Source: Streptomyces phaeofaciens
GTDB lineage: Bacteria > Actinomycetota > Actinomycetes > Streptomycetales > Streptomycetaceae
DNA length: 64,000 nt
Assembly (NCBI RefSeq): GCF_014648915.1
Contig: NZ_BMSA01000042.1
Span: 1-64,000 of the forward strand
Direction of reading: 5' to 3'
How positions within the stretch are numbered: position 1 is the stretch's first letter; every line of letters starts with the position of its first letter. A model generated the notes under the pieces. That model saw nothing but the letters and a program-made list of their open reading frames with translations. It ran no database searches and was not told where the DNA came from. Positions 26,981 to 35,279 of this stretch are shown here, piece by piece. Both the position numbers and the translations under genes were made by a program.

Positions 26981-27891
26981 CGGTGCGGCGCAGCCGGGTC
27001 GGACGGCTGTGGGACTTCGTCATCCAGGTGTTCCCTCCACACGTCAACTTAACCTACGGCGTGCTGTGGGCAGGTGCCTATGAAGTCGCCGCCTCCAGCG
27101 CTGGTTGGCGGCCTTCGTGGGCGACAGTTATCCGGGCTCTCACGGTCGTGCTGATGCTCTTTTACTTGCGGATTGTAGATGAGCAGAAGGATTTGGAATA
27201 CGACCGGCTCCATAACCCATCGCGACCATTGGTCACTGGTGTCGTCAGTGAACGCGATCTGGACCAGGCTATGAGGCTGATCGTTACCGTTATCCTGGCT
27301 GGCAACGTCTTCCTCTCCGGTCTTTCCACCGTTGTTTTGCTGGCGTTCCTAGGCTATACAGCGCTTCTGACTGAGATCGAGAACCGTTGGGCAGGGTTGC
27401 GGAGGCGCCCGCTGCTACACCTTGCCGTCGTATATCCGGTTCAACTTCTCATTGGCTTCTACCTCTATACGTCATTGGCCGAAGCTGGAAGCCTCCAGAG
27501 CTACAGTCGGTCACTACTGCTGCTCTTGACTTTCGCTGTATCCTTCCTCCACTGGGAAATCGCGAGGAAGACCTTCAGGCTCCCTGTGCCCGGGGTACGC
27601 ACATACTCACTATCTCGTCTGGGGCCGACCGGAAGCGGCGCGGTAGCTTTGTTGTCCGCCACTCTCGCCTGCGTTCTCGCGATGCTCGCGCTGCAGCCAT
27701 GGAATGAGCAGGGACTGACCCGACTTCTCGCGTGGGCTCCGGGTGGGGCCCTAATCTTCGCGGTCGTCGGTGGCGTCCAATTCCTGTCTCGCCGCAAGGA
27801 TCACTGGCCCGTTGCGTCTGCAGTGCTCTTCCTGCTCACTCTTTACATCCTGCTTATCGCTCAGATATTCGCCAAAATGAATGGGTATTGA
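26962..27891 (+). CDS. UbiA-family prenyltransferase-like membrane protein
   Basis: A 309-residue integral membrane protein with about eight hydrophobic segments. The first Asp-rich motif of UbiA enzymes is seen as RIVDEQKDLEYDRLHNPSRP (D73, D77, D81). The second loop HWEIARKTFRLP followed by GVRTYSLSRLG matches the conserved second-motif region of this superfamily. UbiA enzymes bind a prenyl or other isoprenoid diphosphate with Mg2+ and transfer it to an acceptor; some members cyclise terpenes. No prenyl synthase gene is nearby, so the donor would come from primary metabolism. It overlaps the previous gene by 19 bp. TTA codons are present. Confidence 0.8.
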   Translation: MPPAHVTVRRSRVGRLWDFVIQVFPPHVNLTYGVLWAGAYEVAASSAGWRPSWATVIRALTVVLMLFYLRIVDEQKDLEYDRLHNPSRPLVTGVVSERDLDQAMRLIVTVILAGNVFLSGLSTVVLLAFLGYTALLTEIENRWAGLRRRPLLHLAVVYPVQLLIGFYLYTSLAEAGSLQSYSRSLLLLLTFAVSFLHWEIARKTFRLPVPGVRTYSLSRLGPTGSGAVALLSATLACVLAMLALQPWNEQGLTRLLAWAPGGALIFAVVGGVQFLSRRKDHWPVASAVLFLLTLYILLIAQIFAKMNGY

Positions 27892-29114
27892 TGATTGCCA
27901 TACAGAACGTCAGATTGTTCGACGGCGAAAACATCTCTAAATCTGCCACCGTCGAGGTGGAGGGCCAACACATTGCGACCGTCTTAAGCGGCGAAACCCC
28001 CCCTCGAACTGATTCCGGCTGCCAGATCGTGGACGGACGGAACCACACACTTCTACCTGGGTTGATCGATGCTCATACCCATGTTTTCGGCTCGGTCGCC
28101 AACCTGCGAACAGCGCTCGCTTTCGGGGTGACTACCGAATTGGACATGTTCAGCTTTCCGCCGGAGTTGACTAGTCTGCTGTACGAAGTCGTTGAGGAGG
28201 ACGATGGACTCGCGGATTTACTCAGCGCCGGCTCAGTCGTCTGCAAGCCCGGGGGACACCCGACACAGCTCATGACAGCCCTTCCTACTCTCAGTCAACC
28301 GCAGGAAGCCGAGGAGTTTGTCGCCCAACGGCATAAGGAAGGGTCGCGCCTGCTCAAGCTGATCTTCGACAATGGCCGGCACGCTGGCTTCGACCTGGAG
28401 ATGCTCGACCTGGACACGGCTTCGGCAGCCGTACGAGCTGGGCATGCCCGGAACATGATCTGCGTTGCGCATGCGTGTGACATTGCCGCCGTGCGCATGG
28501 CCTTGTCCGCAGGCGTCGATGCCCTCACACATGTGCCGGTGGAAGGGCCCCTACCCGAGGATGTGGTGCGGCAGTGTGTGCAGCAGGGCGTCACCATCAT
28601 CCCGACCCTCACCATGATGGAAATGTCTACCGCGGACACAGGACGGGCACTCGCTGGCGACGTCCTTATCTCGCAGAATCTGTCCGCCGACGATGTGCAC
28701 GCGATCCGGTGCGGGCGAGAGGGCCTGGCCGTGGGCAGTGGTGACCTGCGGCATGCGATGGCCAGCACACTGCGTCTGCATCGGGCCGGCGTGCCCGTGC
28801 TGGCTGGCACCGACGCCAACAACGCACCGGGCCGACTGAGCCCGGTGGTGCACGGGGCATCCCTGCACCGAGAGCTGGAGTTGCTCGTGAAGGCGGGACT
28901 GACTCCGCTCGAAGCGCTGGCCTCGACCACGTCAGGGCCAGCCGACCTGTTCAACCTCACCGACCGCGGCAGGGTTGAGCCTGGCCGCAATGCCGACCTG
29001 GTTCTCGTGGCAGGTGATCCGACCACAGACATTACTGCTACACGCTCCATCACGCGGGTCTGGCGCCGCGGCACCCCTTTCGATCTGGACGGGTTCAGGG
29101 CCAGCGTTACCTGA
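27891..29114 (+). CDS. Amidohydrolase-superfamily metal-dependent hydrolase
   Basis: A 407-residue amidohydrolase. Metal ligands are visible in DAHTHVFG (HxH), then a carboxylate/Lys position in RLLKLIFDNG, His in VAHACD and in ALTHVPVEG, and the catalytic Asp in LAGTDANN. The C-terminal GRVEPGRNADLVLVAGDP is typical of the prolidase/imidazolonepropionase-like branch. It would hydrolyse a C-N or lactone bond in the pathway. The ATG overlaps the stop of the UbiA gene by one base (TGATG), implying coupled translation; start codons further upstream lie inside the UbiA gene. TTA codons are present. Confidence 0.85.
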   Translation: MIAIQNVRLFDGENISKSATVEVEGQHIATVLSGETPPRTDSGCQIVDGRNHTLLPGLIDAHTHVFGSVANLRTALAFGVTTELDMFSFPPELTSLLYEVVEEDDGLADLLSAGSVVCKPGGHPTQLMTALPTLSQPQEAEEFVAQRHKEGSRLLKLIFDNGRHAGFDLEMLDLDTASAAVRAGHARNMICVAHACDIAAVRMALSAGVDALTHVPVEGPLPEDVVRQCVQQGVTIIPTLTMMEMSTADTGRALAGDVLISQNLSADDVHAIRCGREGLAVGSGDLRHAMASTLRLHRAGVPVLAGTDANNAPGRLSPVVHGASLHRELELLVKAGLTPLEALASTTSGPADLFNLTDRGRVEPGRNADLVLVAGDPTTDITATRSITRVWRRGTPFDLDGFRASVT

Positions 29115-29144
29115 CGACAATGCGCAGTGAGAGGAATCTGTTCT

Positions 29145-30029
29145 ATGGCAACGAGCGAAGAAGCGTCGAACTCGGCTATGACCTTGGTCGGCGCCACCGC
29201 CCTCGCGGTCGCTGCGGCACGGGCGACGGAGACAATGCGAGATGATCGATTGTTCGAAGACCTGCTCGCCGGCCAGTTCGTTCTGGCGGGAGGAGACCAG
29301 GTCCTGGACTGGCTCAGTGAGCGGACGCGTCTGCTCCGGCTCGGCACTGGTGATTTATTCGCGTTGCGGACCCGGTTCTTTGACGATTTCCTGCTCAACG
29401 CGACGGGCGCTGGCTGTACCCAGGTTGTGATCCTCGCTGCCGGGCTGGACACGCGAGCCTACCGACTGCCCTGGCCCGCTGATGTCCGGGTATTCGAGAT
29501 CGACCGCTCTGATGTTTTCACCTTCAAAGACAGCGTACTCAGCACACATGGGGCGCCGCAGGACTGTGATCGCCGGGCTGTCGTCGCGGACCTTCGCGGG
29601 CAGTGGGCGGATTCGCTGCTCGACGCCGGCTTTGACCCGCATCTGCCCACCGCCTGGCTAGTAGAAGGCCTGGTCATGTACCTGCCCGAGAATGATTGTG
29701 ATCGTCTCTGGGCTCAGATTGCTGACCTGAGTGCTGCGGATAGTCAACTCGGCGTGGAATACAGTACCCGGCAGATGCTTGACACGCCCCTGACGCAGCA
29801 GTCCATGCTCGCCGCCGACAGTGACGATGTCCTGCATGCGCTGGCTGACTTGTGGCTCAACGAATGTGAACTGCCGCCAGGTGAGTGGCTGGCTTCGCAC
29901 GGTTGGCAGGCGCAGATCTGTGAAATACCAGAACTGGCCCGGCGCTTCGACCGTCCCGTACCCGCAGCCTACGACCCAACTGTGCAGGGACATGCAAGGG
30001 TCGAACTCATTGCAGCGACACGGAAGTGA
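29145..30029 (+). CDS. SAM-dependent methyltransferase, Ppm/leucine-carboxyl-methyltransferase family
   Basis: A 294-residue class I methyltransferase. N-terminal VGATALAVAAARATET is the signature opening of the TIGR00027/Ppm family. The SAM motif I region reads VVILAAGLDTRAYRLPWP, the acidic ribose-binding end of strand 2 is VFEIDRSDVF, and VEGLVMYLPE is the post-motif loop typical of the family. Characterised relatives O-methylate carboxyls or hydroxyls. The ATG at 29145 lies 10 nt after GAGAGGA and was chosen over an earlier in-frame ATG at 29127 because the family starts here. It is co-directional, 30 bp after the amidohydrolase. Confidence 0.85.
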   Translation: MATSEEASNSAMTLVGATALAVAAARATETMRDDRLFEDLLAGQFVLAGGDQVLDWLSERTRLLRLGTGDLFALRTRFFDDFLLNATGAGCTQVVILAAGLDTRAYRLPWPADVRVFEIDRSDVFTFKDSVLSTHGAPQDCDRRAVVADLRGQWADSLLDAGFDPHLPTAWLVEGLVMYLPENDCDRLWAQIADLSAADSQLGVEYSTRQMLDTPLTQQSMLAADSDDVLHALADLWLNECELPPGEWLASHGWQAQICEIPELARRFDRPVPAAYDPTVQGHARVELIAATRK

Positions 30030-30039
30030 CCGGAAAGCC

Positions 30040-30903
30040 GTGGAAATAGGTGTGGTTCTCCCTCAAGGCGAGATCGTCTGCAGCGCGTCAGAGCTGCGCG
30101 CGTACTGCGCCACCACCGAAAACCTCGGATACAGGCACGTCGTTGCATACGATCATGTGCTTGGCACCGACCCTGTGGGGCACCCAAATTGGACCGGTAA
30201 GTATACCGTGGCCGATCCGTTCCATGAACCGTTGGTGCTGTTCGGCTTTCTGGCCGCGATCACCTCAATGGAGCTTGTTACCGGGGTGCTCGTACTACCT
30301 CAGCGCCAAACAGCCCTAGTGGCCAAACAAGCATCCGAAGTCGACCGCCTTTCCAATGGCCGGCTGCGGCTTGGTGTCGGCATTGGTTGGAACCGAGTGG
30401 AATACGATGCTCTCGGCCGTGATTTCGCCACCCGCGGTGCCCGCATCGAGGAGCAAGTCCGGCTGCTGCGCGAACTATGGACCCAAGGCACGGTCACCTT
30501 CACGGGAGTATCCGAGAAGGTAATCGCTGCAGGACTTGCTCCGCTGCCGGTTCAGAGGCCCATCCCCGTGTGGCTGGGCGGTGGCTCGCCGGTCGCCTAC
30601 CGGCGCATCGGCCAGATAGCCGACGGGTGGTTCCCTCGTCTCCAACCCGGGCCCGAACTTGACGACGCTATCCGAACGATCACTGCTTCGGCACGGGATT
30701 GCGGCCGCTCCGAAGCCGTTGGCATGCATGGGCGAACGCAGTTCACATCTGCCGAGCAGGTGGCCGAATCCGCCCGACGCTGGCACCAGGCAGGTGCCAC
30801 TCACCTGTCTGTCAACACCTTGGGCCTAGGGCTCACCACACTCGCTGATCACCTAGCCGTGCTAACAGTGGCCGCCAGCGCGCTCGGCATTTCTGATTCA
30901 TGA
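30040..30903 (+). CDS. LLM-class F420-dependent oxidoreductase
   Basis: A 287-residue TIM-barrel oxidoreductase of the luciferase-like monooxygenase family, F420-dependent branch. Landmarks are EIGVVLPQGEIVCSASELRA, VVAYDHVLGT, the strand ELVTGVLVLPQRQTALVAKQ, SNGRLRLGVGIGWNRVEYDA and VWLGGGSPVAYRR. It probably carries out hydride transfer with reduced coenzyme F420 (or FMN) on the pathway intermediate. The GTG at 30040 is preceded by GGAAAG. It lies 10 bp after the methyltransferase, within the same unit. A 153-bp gap with a good ribosome site follows before the next gene. Confidence 0.85.
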   Translation: MEIGVVLPQGEIVCSASELRAYCATTENLGYRHVVAYDHVLGTDPVGHPNWTGKYTVADPFHEPLVLFGFLAAITSMELVTGVLVLPQRQTALVAKQASEVDRLSNGRLRLGVGIGWNRVEYDALGRDFATRGARIEEQVRLLRELWTQGTVTFTGVSEKVIAAGLAPLPVQRPIPVWLGGGSPVAYRRIGQIADGWFPRLQPGPELDDAIRTITASARDCGRSEAVGMHGRTQFTSAEQVAESARRWHQAGATHLSVNTLGLGLTTLADHLAVLTVAASALGISDS

Positions 30904-31056
30904 AAGGAAGTGATGCGGTGGGCCGGCCGTGACGCCGGTAGGGCCACTCAGATCTAGGGCATTATATCTGTGGGCCTGTGAATAGCTGCACTCGAAGTTG
31001 CTCGGAACATTCCAGGAAATTTCTGGGCCGTATGAACAGAGGAAGGGAAGGAAAAA

Positions 31057-31476
31057 ATGAAGGAATACGACCTCGCAGCCTTGGCGGCCACCACCGACAA
31101 GGAACTCGCAGCGGCGATCACGTCACCGGACGGGCGCCGGCTGGTGGATGCTGCTTTCGATCAGCTACCGCAGATGTTTCGTCCTGAGGAAGCTGGTGGC
31201 CTGTCAGTCGTCGTGCACTGGGTGCTAAGCGGTGATCGCCTTTACGAGGCTGTCATAGAGAACAACAGGTGCATGGTCTCACGGGTCCCCTGCCATGAGC
31301 CGCAGCTGATAATGACCATGGCGTCTATCACGTTCATCAGGATGGTCTCAGGGAGGGATAACCCCATGAAGCTTTTCATGATGGGGAAGATTAAGGTCAA
31401 AGGTGATCTGGGGCTGGCCGCTAGTATTCCCCGAATCTTTGACGTCTCTCAGTTCGCTGACATCAACCGATCCTAG
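31057..31476 (+). CDS. SCP2 sterol-carrier-like lipid-binding protein
   Basis: A 139-residue protein with the SCP2 fold pattern: VVHWVLSGDRLYEAVIENNR, then PQLIMTMASITFIRMVSGRD, and the closing strand-helix KLFMMGKIKVKGDLGLAASI. SCP2 domains bind fatty acyl, isoprenoid or sterol ligands in a hydrophobic tunnel. In this cluster it could carry a hydrophobic acyl or prenyl intermediate between enzymes, or shape it for cyclisation. The ATG at 31057 follows GGAAGGGAAGG. It lies between the oxidoreductase and the AfsA-like gene. Confidence 0.75.
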   Translation: MKEYDLAALAATTDKELAAAITSPDGRRLVDAAFDQLPQMFRPEEAGGLSVVVHWVLSGDRLYEAVIENNRCMVSRVPCHEPQLIMTMASITFIRMVSGRDNPMKLFMMGKIKVKGDLGLAASIPRIFDVSQFADINRS

Positions 31477-31503
31477 ATTCGCTCCCAAGATTGCGAAGCG
31501 AAC

Positions 31504-32490
31504 ATGAAAATTGATCCATGGCGTGCACCAGCATCTGGTCATCTGGTTGCCCGCGAGTCTGTGCATCGTCATCATGATAGCGAGGTCTTCCTCGTGGACG
31601 TGAAGCCGGTAGCGCACGGTAACTATCGGGCCAGCGCATCGCTGCCCACAGGACACCCGTTCTACTCGGCCCATACATCTGAGGCCAACCGGCTCATCGA
31701 TCCCATGTTGCTACTCGAGTGCTGCCGCCAGGCCGAAACTTATCTGGCGCATACGTTTTTCGGGGTGGAAGCCGACGCCGCGTTTGCGTTGCGATCGTGG
31801 TCGATGCTCATCGACTGGGACGCCATCGCTCTTGTGCCGACCACCAGCCTCCATACACTTGTCATGGCCACGGATGGTCTGGCGCCTGTCAGGTGGGGCG
31901 ATCGGACGACCGGGCTTGGCCCCAGCTTCAGACTGATGGTCGGCTCCCGCATCATCGGACGGGTGGAGCTGAAAGTCAGTTACGTGCCTCGCAAGACCTA
32001 CGACGTCGTGCGCTCCCGTGGCCGGGACGGCCGACCCCCCACTTCGGATCGGCTGCCCCGACAGAGTTGTGCCGAGGTTGTGCCGCCGGCGTCTGTGGGC
32101 CGTCTCTCCCGCGCTGACACATTGCTCAGTGACATGACGCAGCGCGAGGACACCATGAGTGCCTGCCTGCGTGTACCCGTCGACCATCGATCCCTCTTCG
32201 ACCACCCGCAAGACCACGTTCCTGGCACAGTACTCGTGGAGGCCGCACGGCAGCTCGCCACCTACGTCAGCACCCAGCCTCACGCCGTGGCTTTGACATC
32301 GATGGAAGCAACCTTCCGTTCCTACACGGAACTTGATGCTGCAATCCGACTCGAAGCATCCTCAACAGAGCCCAACAAGGCCACCGTGTCCCTGCGTCAA
32401 AGGGACACTGAGGTCGCGTGGATCCGCTTGGAGAGCGTGGTTCCAAAGCTCAGCACGGAGGAGGTCGCACGGTGCGTTCTGCCGTTCTGA
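31504..32490 (+). CDS. AfsA-like double-hotdog protein (A-factor biosynthesis domain)
   Basis: A 328-residue protein with two A-factor-biosynthesis hotdog repeats. Repeat 1 has VHRHHDSEVFLVDVKP, ASASLPTGHPFY and RLIDPMLLLECCRQAETYLA; repeat 2 has LRVPVDHRSLFDHPQDHVPG followed by TVLVEAARQLATYV. In AfsA/ScbA these repeats join a beta-ketoacyl chain from ACP to dihydroxyacetone phosphate, making butenolide phosphates for gamma-butyrolactones or related signals. Here it sits directly with KAS III, ACP and KAS II, so it may act as a biosynthetic condensing or dehydrating enzyme rather than a signal synthase. No butyrolactone receptor is next to it. It overlaps the KAS III start by 19 bp. Confidence 0.85.
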   Translation: MKIDPWRAPASGHLVARESVHRHHDSEVFLVDVKPVAHGNYRASASLPTGHPFYSAHTSEANRLIDPMLLLECCRQAETYLAHTFFGVEADAAFALRSWSMLIDWDAIALVPTTSLHTLVMATDGLAPVRWGDRTTGLGPSFRLMVGSRIIGRVELKVSYVPRKTYDVVRSRGRDGRPPTSDRLPRQSCAEVVPPASVGRLSRADTLLSDMTQREDTMSACLRVPVDHRSLFDHPQDHVPGTVLVEAARQLATYVSTQPHAVALTSMEATFRSYTELDAAIRLEASSTEPNKATVSLRQRDTEVAWIRLESVVPKLSTEEVARCVLPF

Positions 32491-33482
32491 GTGGACTGGG
32501 AGCCTGTCTGCCAGCCCGAACAGTGAAAAGCAGTGAAATCGAAAAAGAATTCAACGTGAGACAGGGGTGGATAACGAGCCGAACAGGAATTGAGCTGCGC
32601 CATTTCATCTCACCTGGCGAAGCGACGGGGGACTTAGCCGTCCGCGCCGGTGAACGCGCCTTGGCCCACTCAGGAGTCCACAGAGCAGACGCGCTCGTAC
32701 TAGCCACTAGTACGCCGGACCAATTATGTCCCCCAACCGCACCACAGGTCGCGGCCGCCCTCGGACTCGGTCACGTTGCCGCCTTTGATGTGGCTGCAGT
32801 CTGTTCAGGATTCGTCTATGCCCTGGTGACTGCAGCGGGGCTGATTGCCACATCGGTGGCCGACCGGGTCCTGGTCATCGGCGCGGACACGTTCAGTACC
32901 ATCGTGGACCCGAACGACCTCGCTACTCGGGCAGTCTTCGGTGACGGAGCGGGTGCGGCTGTCCTGCGGGCTGGCCGCGCTGACGAGCCGGGCGCGTTGA
33001 GCGGCATGCGACTGTCCAGCGACGGCACAGGCCATGGGCTGATCACGATTCAAGGTGGTGGATCCCGAGCCCGATCCACCAGTCTCCCGGTGGGCTCCCA
33101 GGACATGTTTTTGACCATGGCTGGCCAGGCAACCTTCACGGAAGCGGTGCGGAGGATGTCCGAATCGGTCATGCGGACAGCCGCCGATTGCAGCTGGACA
33201 GCGGACGACATCGACCGGATCGTGCTGCACCAAGCGAACGCTCGGATCCTTGCTGCCGTTGCGCGTCGGCTCGAACTGCCCAGTGAGCGGTTCGTCAGCA
33301 ATATCGCCCAGGTCGGTAACACTGCTGCCGCCTCGATTCCGTTGGCCCTGGCAACCGCTGCAGCTACCGGTGAACTTACGGCCGGCCATCGCGTTGTACT
33401 CGGCAGTTTCGGCGGCGGACTGACATGGGGATCGGCGGCACTCGTATGGCCGCAGCTCAACAAAGAAGTGCCGCATCCGTAA
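32472..33482 (+). CDS. 3-oxoacyl-ACP synthase III (FabH-like)
   Basis: A 336-residue KAS III. The catalytic triad is visible: C111 in AAVCSGFVYA, His in VLHQANARIL (about 257) and Asn in VGNTAAASIP (about 287). Thus it should condense an acyl-CoA starter with malonyl-ACP, or in some clusters form an ester or an unusual C-C bond. The C-terminal LGSFGGGLTWGSAALVWP is the usual family ending. The GTG at 32472 sits after GGAGGAGG, inside the end of the AfsA-like gene. It is followed after 12 bp by the ACP gene. Confidence 0.92.
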   Translation: MRSAVLSGLGACLPARTVKSSEIEKEFNVRQGWITSRTGIELRHFISPGEATGDLAVRAGERALAHSGVHRADALVLATSTPDQLCPPTAPQVAAALGLGHVAAFDVAAVCSGFVYALVTAAGLIATSVADRVLVIGADTFSTIVDPNDLATRAVFGDGAGAAVLRAGRADEPGALSGMRLSSDGTGHGLITIQGGGSRARSTSLPVGSQDMFLTMAGQATFTEAVRRMSESVMRTAADCSWTADDIDRIVLHQANARILAAVARRLELPSERFVSNIAQVGNTAAASIPLALATAAATGELTAGHRVVLGSFGGGLTWGSAALVWPQLNKEVPHP

Positions 33483-33494
33483 GGGGTATGTCTG

Positions 33495-33731
33495 ATGGAA
33501 ACGGTAGAAGAACTTGTTGTCGCTGTTCTTGTGGATCAACTAAGGCTGCCAAGCGCGGCTATTTCACCAAATTCGACCTTCGAGTCACTAGGGATTGACT
33601 CGCTGGTAATTGTAGAGCTGTCGCTGATCCTCAGCGATTACCTTAAGATTGACATAGGCAACGGAGTGTTGAGCGGCGAAATGACCATAAGTCAAGCAGC
33701 TCAGGCCATCTCCGAACTGGGAGCCGTATAA
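33495..33731 (+). CDS. Acyl carrier protein
   Basis: A 78-residue ACP. The phosphopantetheine attachment site is S36 in SLGIDSLVIVEL; the four-helix pattern is complete from METVEELVVAVLVDQL to MTISQAAQAISELG. It carries the growing acyl chain between KAS III, KAS II, the AfsA-like protein and possibly the thioester reductase. Its stop overlaps the KAS II start (TAATG), so the two are co-translated. No dedicated phosphopantetheinyl transferase is in the window. Confidence 0.93.
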   Translation: METVEELVVAVLVDQLRLPSAAISPNSTFESLGIDSLVIVELSLILSDYLKIDIGNGVLSGEMTISQAAQAISELGAV

Positions 33732-34957
33732 TGGCGGGCGGTTTCCCTGTTGCAATCACCGGCATGGGACTGGTTACGGCGGCCGGCATCGGTGTCGAGC
33801 CGAACTGGGACCGGGTTTGCTCGGGTATATCTTGCGCCCGGCTCGATGAGAGGTCACGCGATGGCGAAGCCCATGTGATCTGCAGTGTGCCGGACTTCGA
33901 CGCCGGGGCACTGCTCGGCGGATTCGCCGCATGGCAGACAGAGCGGTTTGTTCAGTTAGCCCAGGTGGCTGCGCGAGAAGCGCTGAAGGACGCGGGGTGG
34001 AATCCCCACGAGTGGGACGGCACTCGTGTCGGGGTTGTGGTGGGAAACTCCCTGGGTGGCGCCAACGCCCTGGAAAGGCAGCAGGAGAACCTGTATCAGC
34101 GGGGGCAGACCAAAGTCTCCCCATTACTGGTGCCAATGTTCATGGTCAACATGGTGGCGGGCTATATGGCCATCGATATGAAAGCGCAGGGCCCGAGCCA
34201 GGTAGTCGCATCCGCGTGCACGTCTGGTACCAGCGCAATCGGCGCGGGCCGCGATCTGCTGCGATCAGGGCGGTGCGACATCGTCGTCGTCGGCGGAACA
34301 GAATCAGCGCTCTCGCCGCTTGTGATGGCGGGCCTTATGCAGATGGGCGCCCTCACCAAAGCCACCGAAGAGCCGGAGACCGCCAGCCGTCCCTTCGATT
34401 CCAGCAGAGACGGGTTCGTTGCGGCAGAAGGGGCAGGCATGCTCGTCTTGGAGAGGCTTACGGACGCGCGTTCCCGCCAAGCTCCAGTGCATGCTGTAGT
34501 GCGTGGCTATGGATCCGCCACAGACGCTCATCACCCGACCTCCCTACATCCCGACGGCCGCGGCATCGAAACGGCACTGCGCTGGGCACTCGCCGACGCG
34601 GGAATCGACCCATCGCAGGTGGACCACGTGAACGCGCACGGCACGTCAACACAGCAGAATGACCTGGTCGAGGGCACCGTACTCACCCGCGTCCTGGGTA
34701 GCCGGCCGTCAGTCACCTCAACCAAGGGCGTCACGGGCCACGCGCTGGCGGCCGCTGGAGCGATCGAAGCGATATATACCGCACTCACCCTCCGTCACGG
34801 ATGTGCTCCACCCACCGCAAACCTCGAACACCTCGACGACGCGCTAAACCTCGACGTCGTAGCCAAAACCCCCAGACGCGCACCCATGGAAGTTGCGGTG
34901 AGCACATCCCTCGGGTTCGGCGGACACAACGCAGCACTCGTACTCACTAGAAACTGA
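33731..34957 (+). CDS. 3-oxoacyl-ACP synthase II (FabF-like KAS)
   Basis: A 408-residue KAS II/ketosynthase. The nucleophile is C163 in VASACTSGTSAIG; the two His are in NAHGTSTQQND and VTGHALAAAGAIEA; the C-terminal TSLGFGGHNAALVL glycine loop is intact. It should be an active elongating ketosynthase. No chain-length-factor partner, ketoreductase or dehydratase gene lies beside it, so either the chain is not reduced here, or reduction uses fatty-acid synthase enzymes. Two TTA codons are present. It is the last gene of the block and overlaps the ACP stop by one base. Confidence 0.92.
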   Translation: MAGGFPVAITGMGLVTAAGIGVEPNWDRVCSGISCARLDERSRDGEAHVICSVPDFDAGALLGGFAAWQTERFVQLAQVAAREALKDAGWNPHEWDGTRVGVVVGNSLGGANALERQQENLYQRGQTKVSPLLVPMFMVNMVAGYMAIDMKAQGPSQVVASACTSGTSAIGAGRDLLRSGRCDIVVVGGTESALSPLVMAGLMQMGALTKATEEPETASRPFDSSRDGFVAAEGAGMLVLERLTDARSRQAPVHAVVRGYGSATDAHHPTSLHPDGRGIETALRWALADAGIDPSQVDHVNAHGTSTQQNDLVEGTVLTRVLGSRPSVTSTKGVTGHALAAAGAIEAIYTALTLRHGCAPPTANLEHLDDALNLDVVAKTPRRAPMEVAVSTSLGFGGHNAALVLTRN

Positions 34958-34971
34958 CCGTGATGATTGCC

Positions 34972-35054
34972 GTGGCTCCGCCAGAGGGACTGCCTCCAAG
35001 TCTGACAGCCACTTCAATCCTCCCCGCCGTGTTCGGTCTTCCTGGCGGAGCCAC
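34972..35054. repeat. 13-bp inverted repeat after the biosynthetic block
   Basis: GTGGCTCCGCCAG (34972-34984) is the exact reverse complement of 35042-35054, 57 bp apart. It may be a weak terminator for the KAS II gene or a terminal repeat left by the adjacent IS5 remnant. Confidence 0.4.
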
Positions 35055-35279
35055 CGCGCAAGCGGATCAGGGATCTGACACATCAGGAGACGGCTGCAGG
35101 CCGAGTACGTCGCCCGTGAGTGGGAGTAGCCCAGCTTCCGTCCAGCCGTCCCCACGCGCTGGGCGGAAGCGGGCTGCCAATACATCCCGCTCGCCGTGCC
35201 CTTGCAGGAACCTCGCAGGCAGGTTGAAGCGCACACCACAAGACGGCGCCCTGACGTGAGGCGAAAAGGCGCGGCCGCA

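Noticed and set aside
31504..32490. A-factor/gamma-butyrolactone signal synthase as the sole role
   Set aside because: No receptor or reductase partner is adjacent, and the gene overlaps KAS III in a biosynthetic run; the signal role is possible but not supported over a biosynthetic one.
34972..35054. attachment sites bracketing the biosynthetic block
   Set aside because: The repeat is inverted and local, with no copy found near 18 kb, so it cannot be a pair of att sites.
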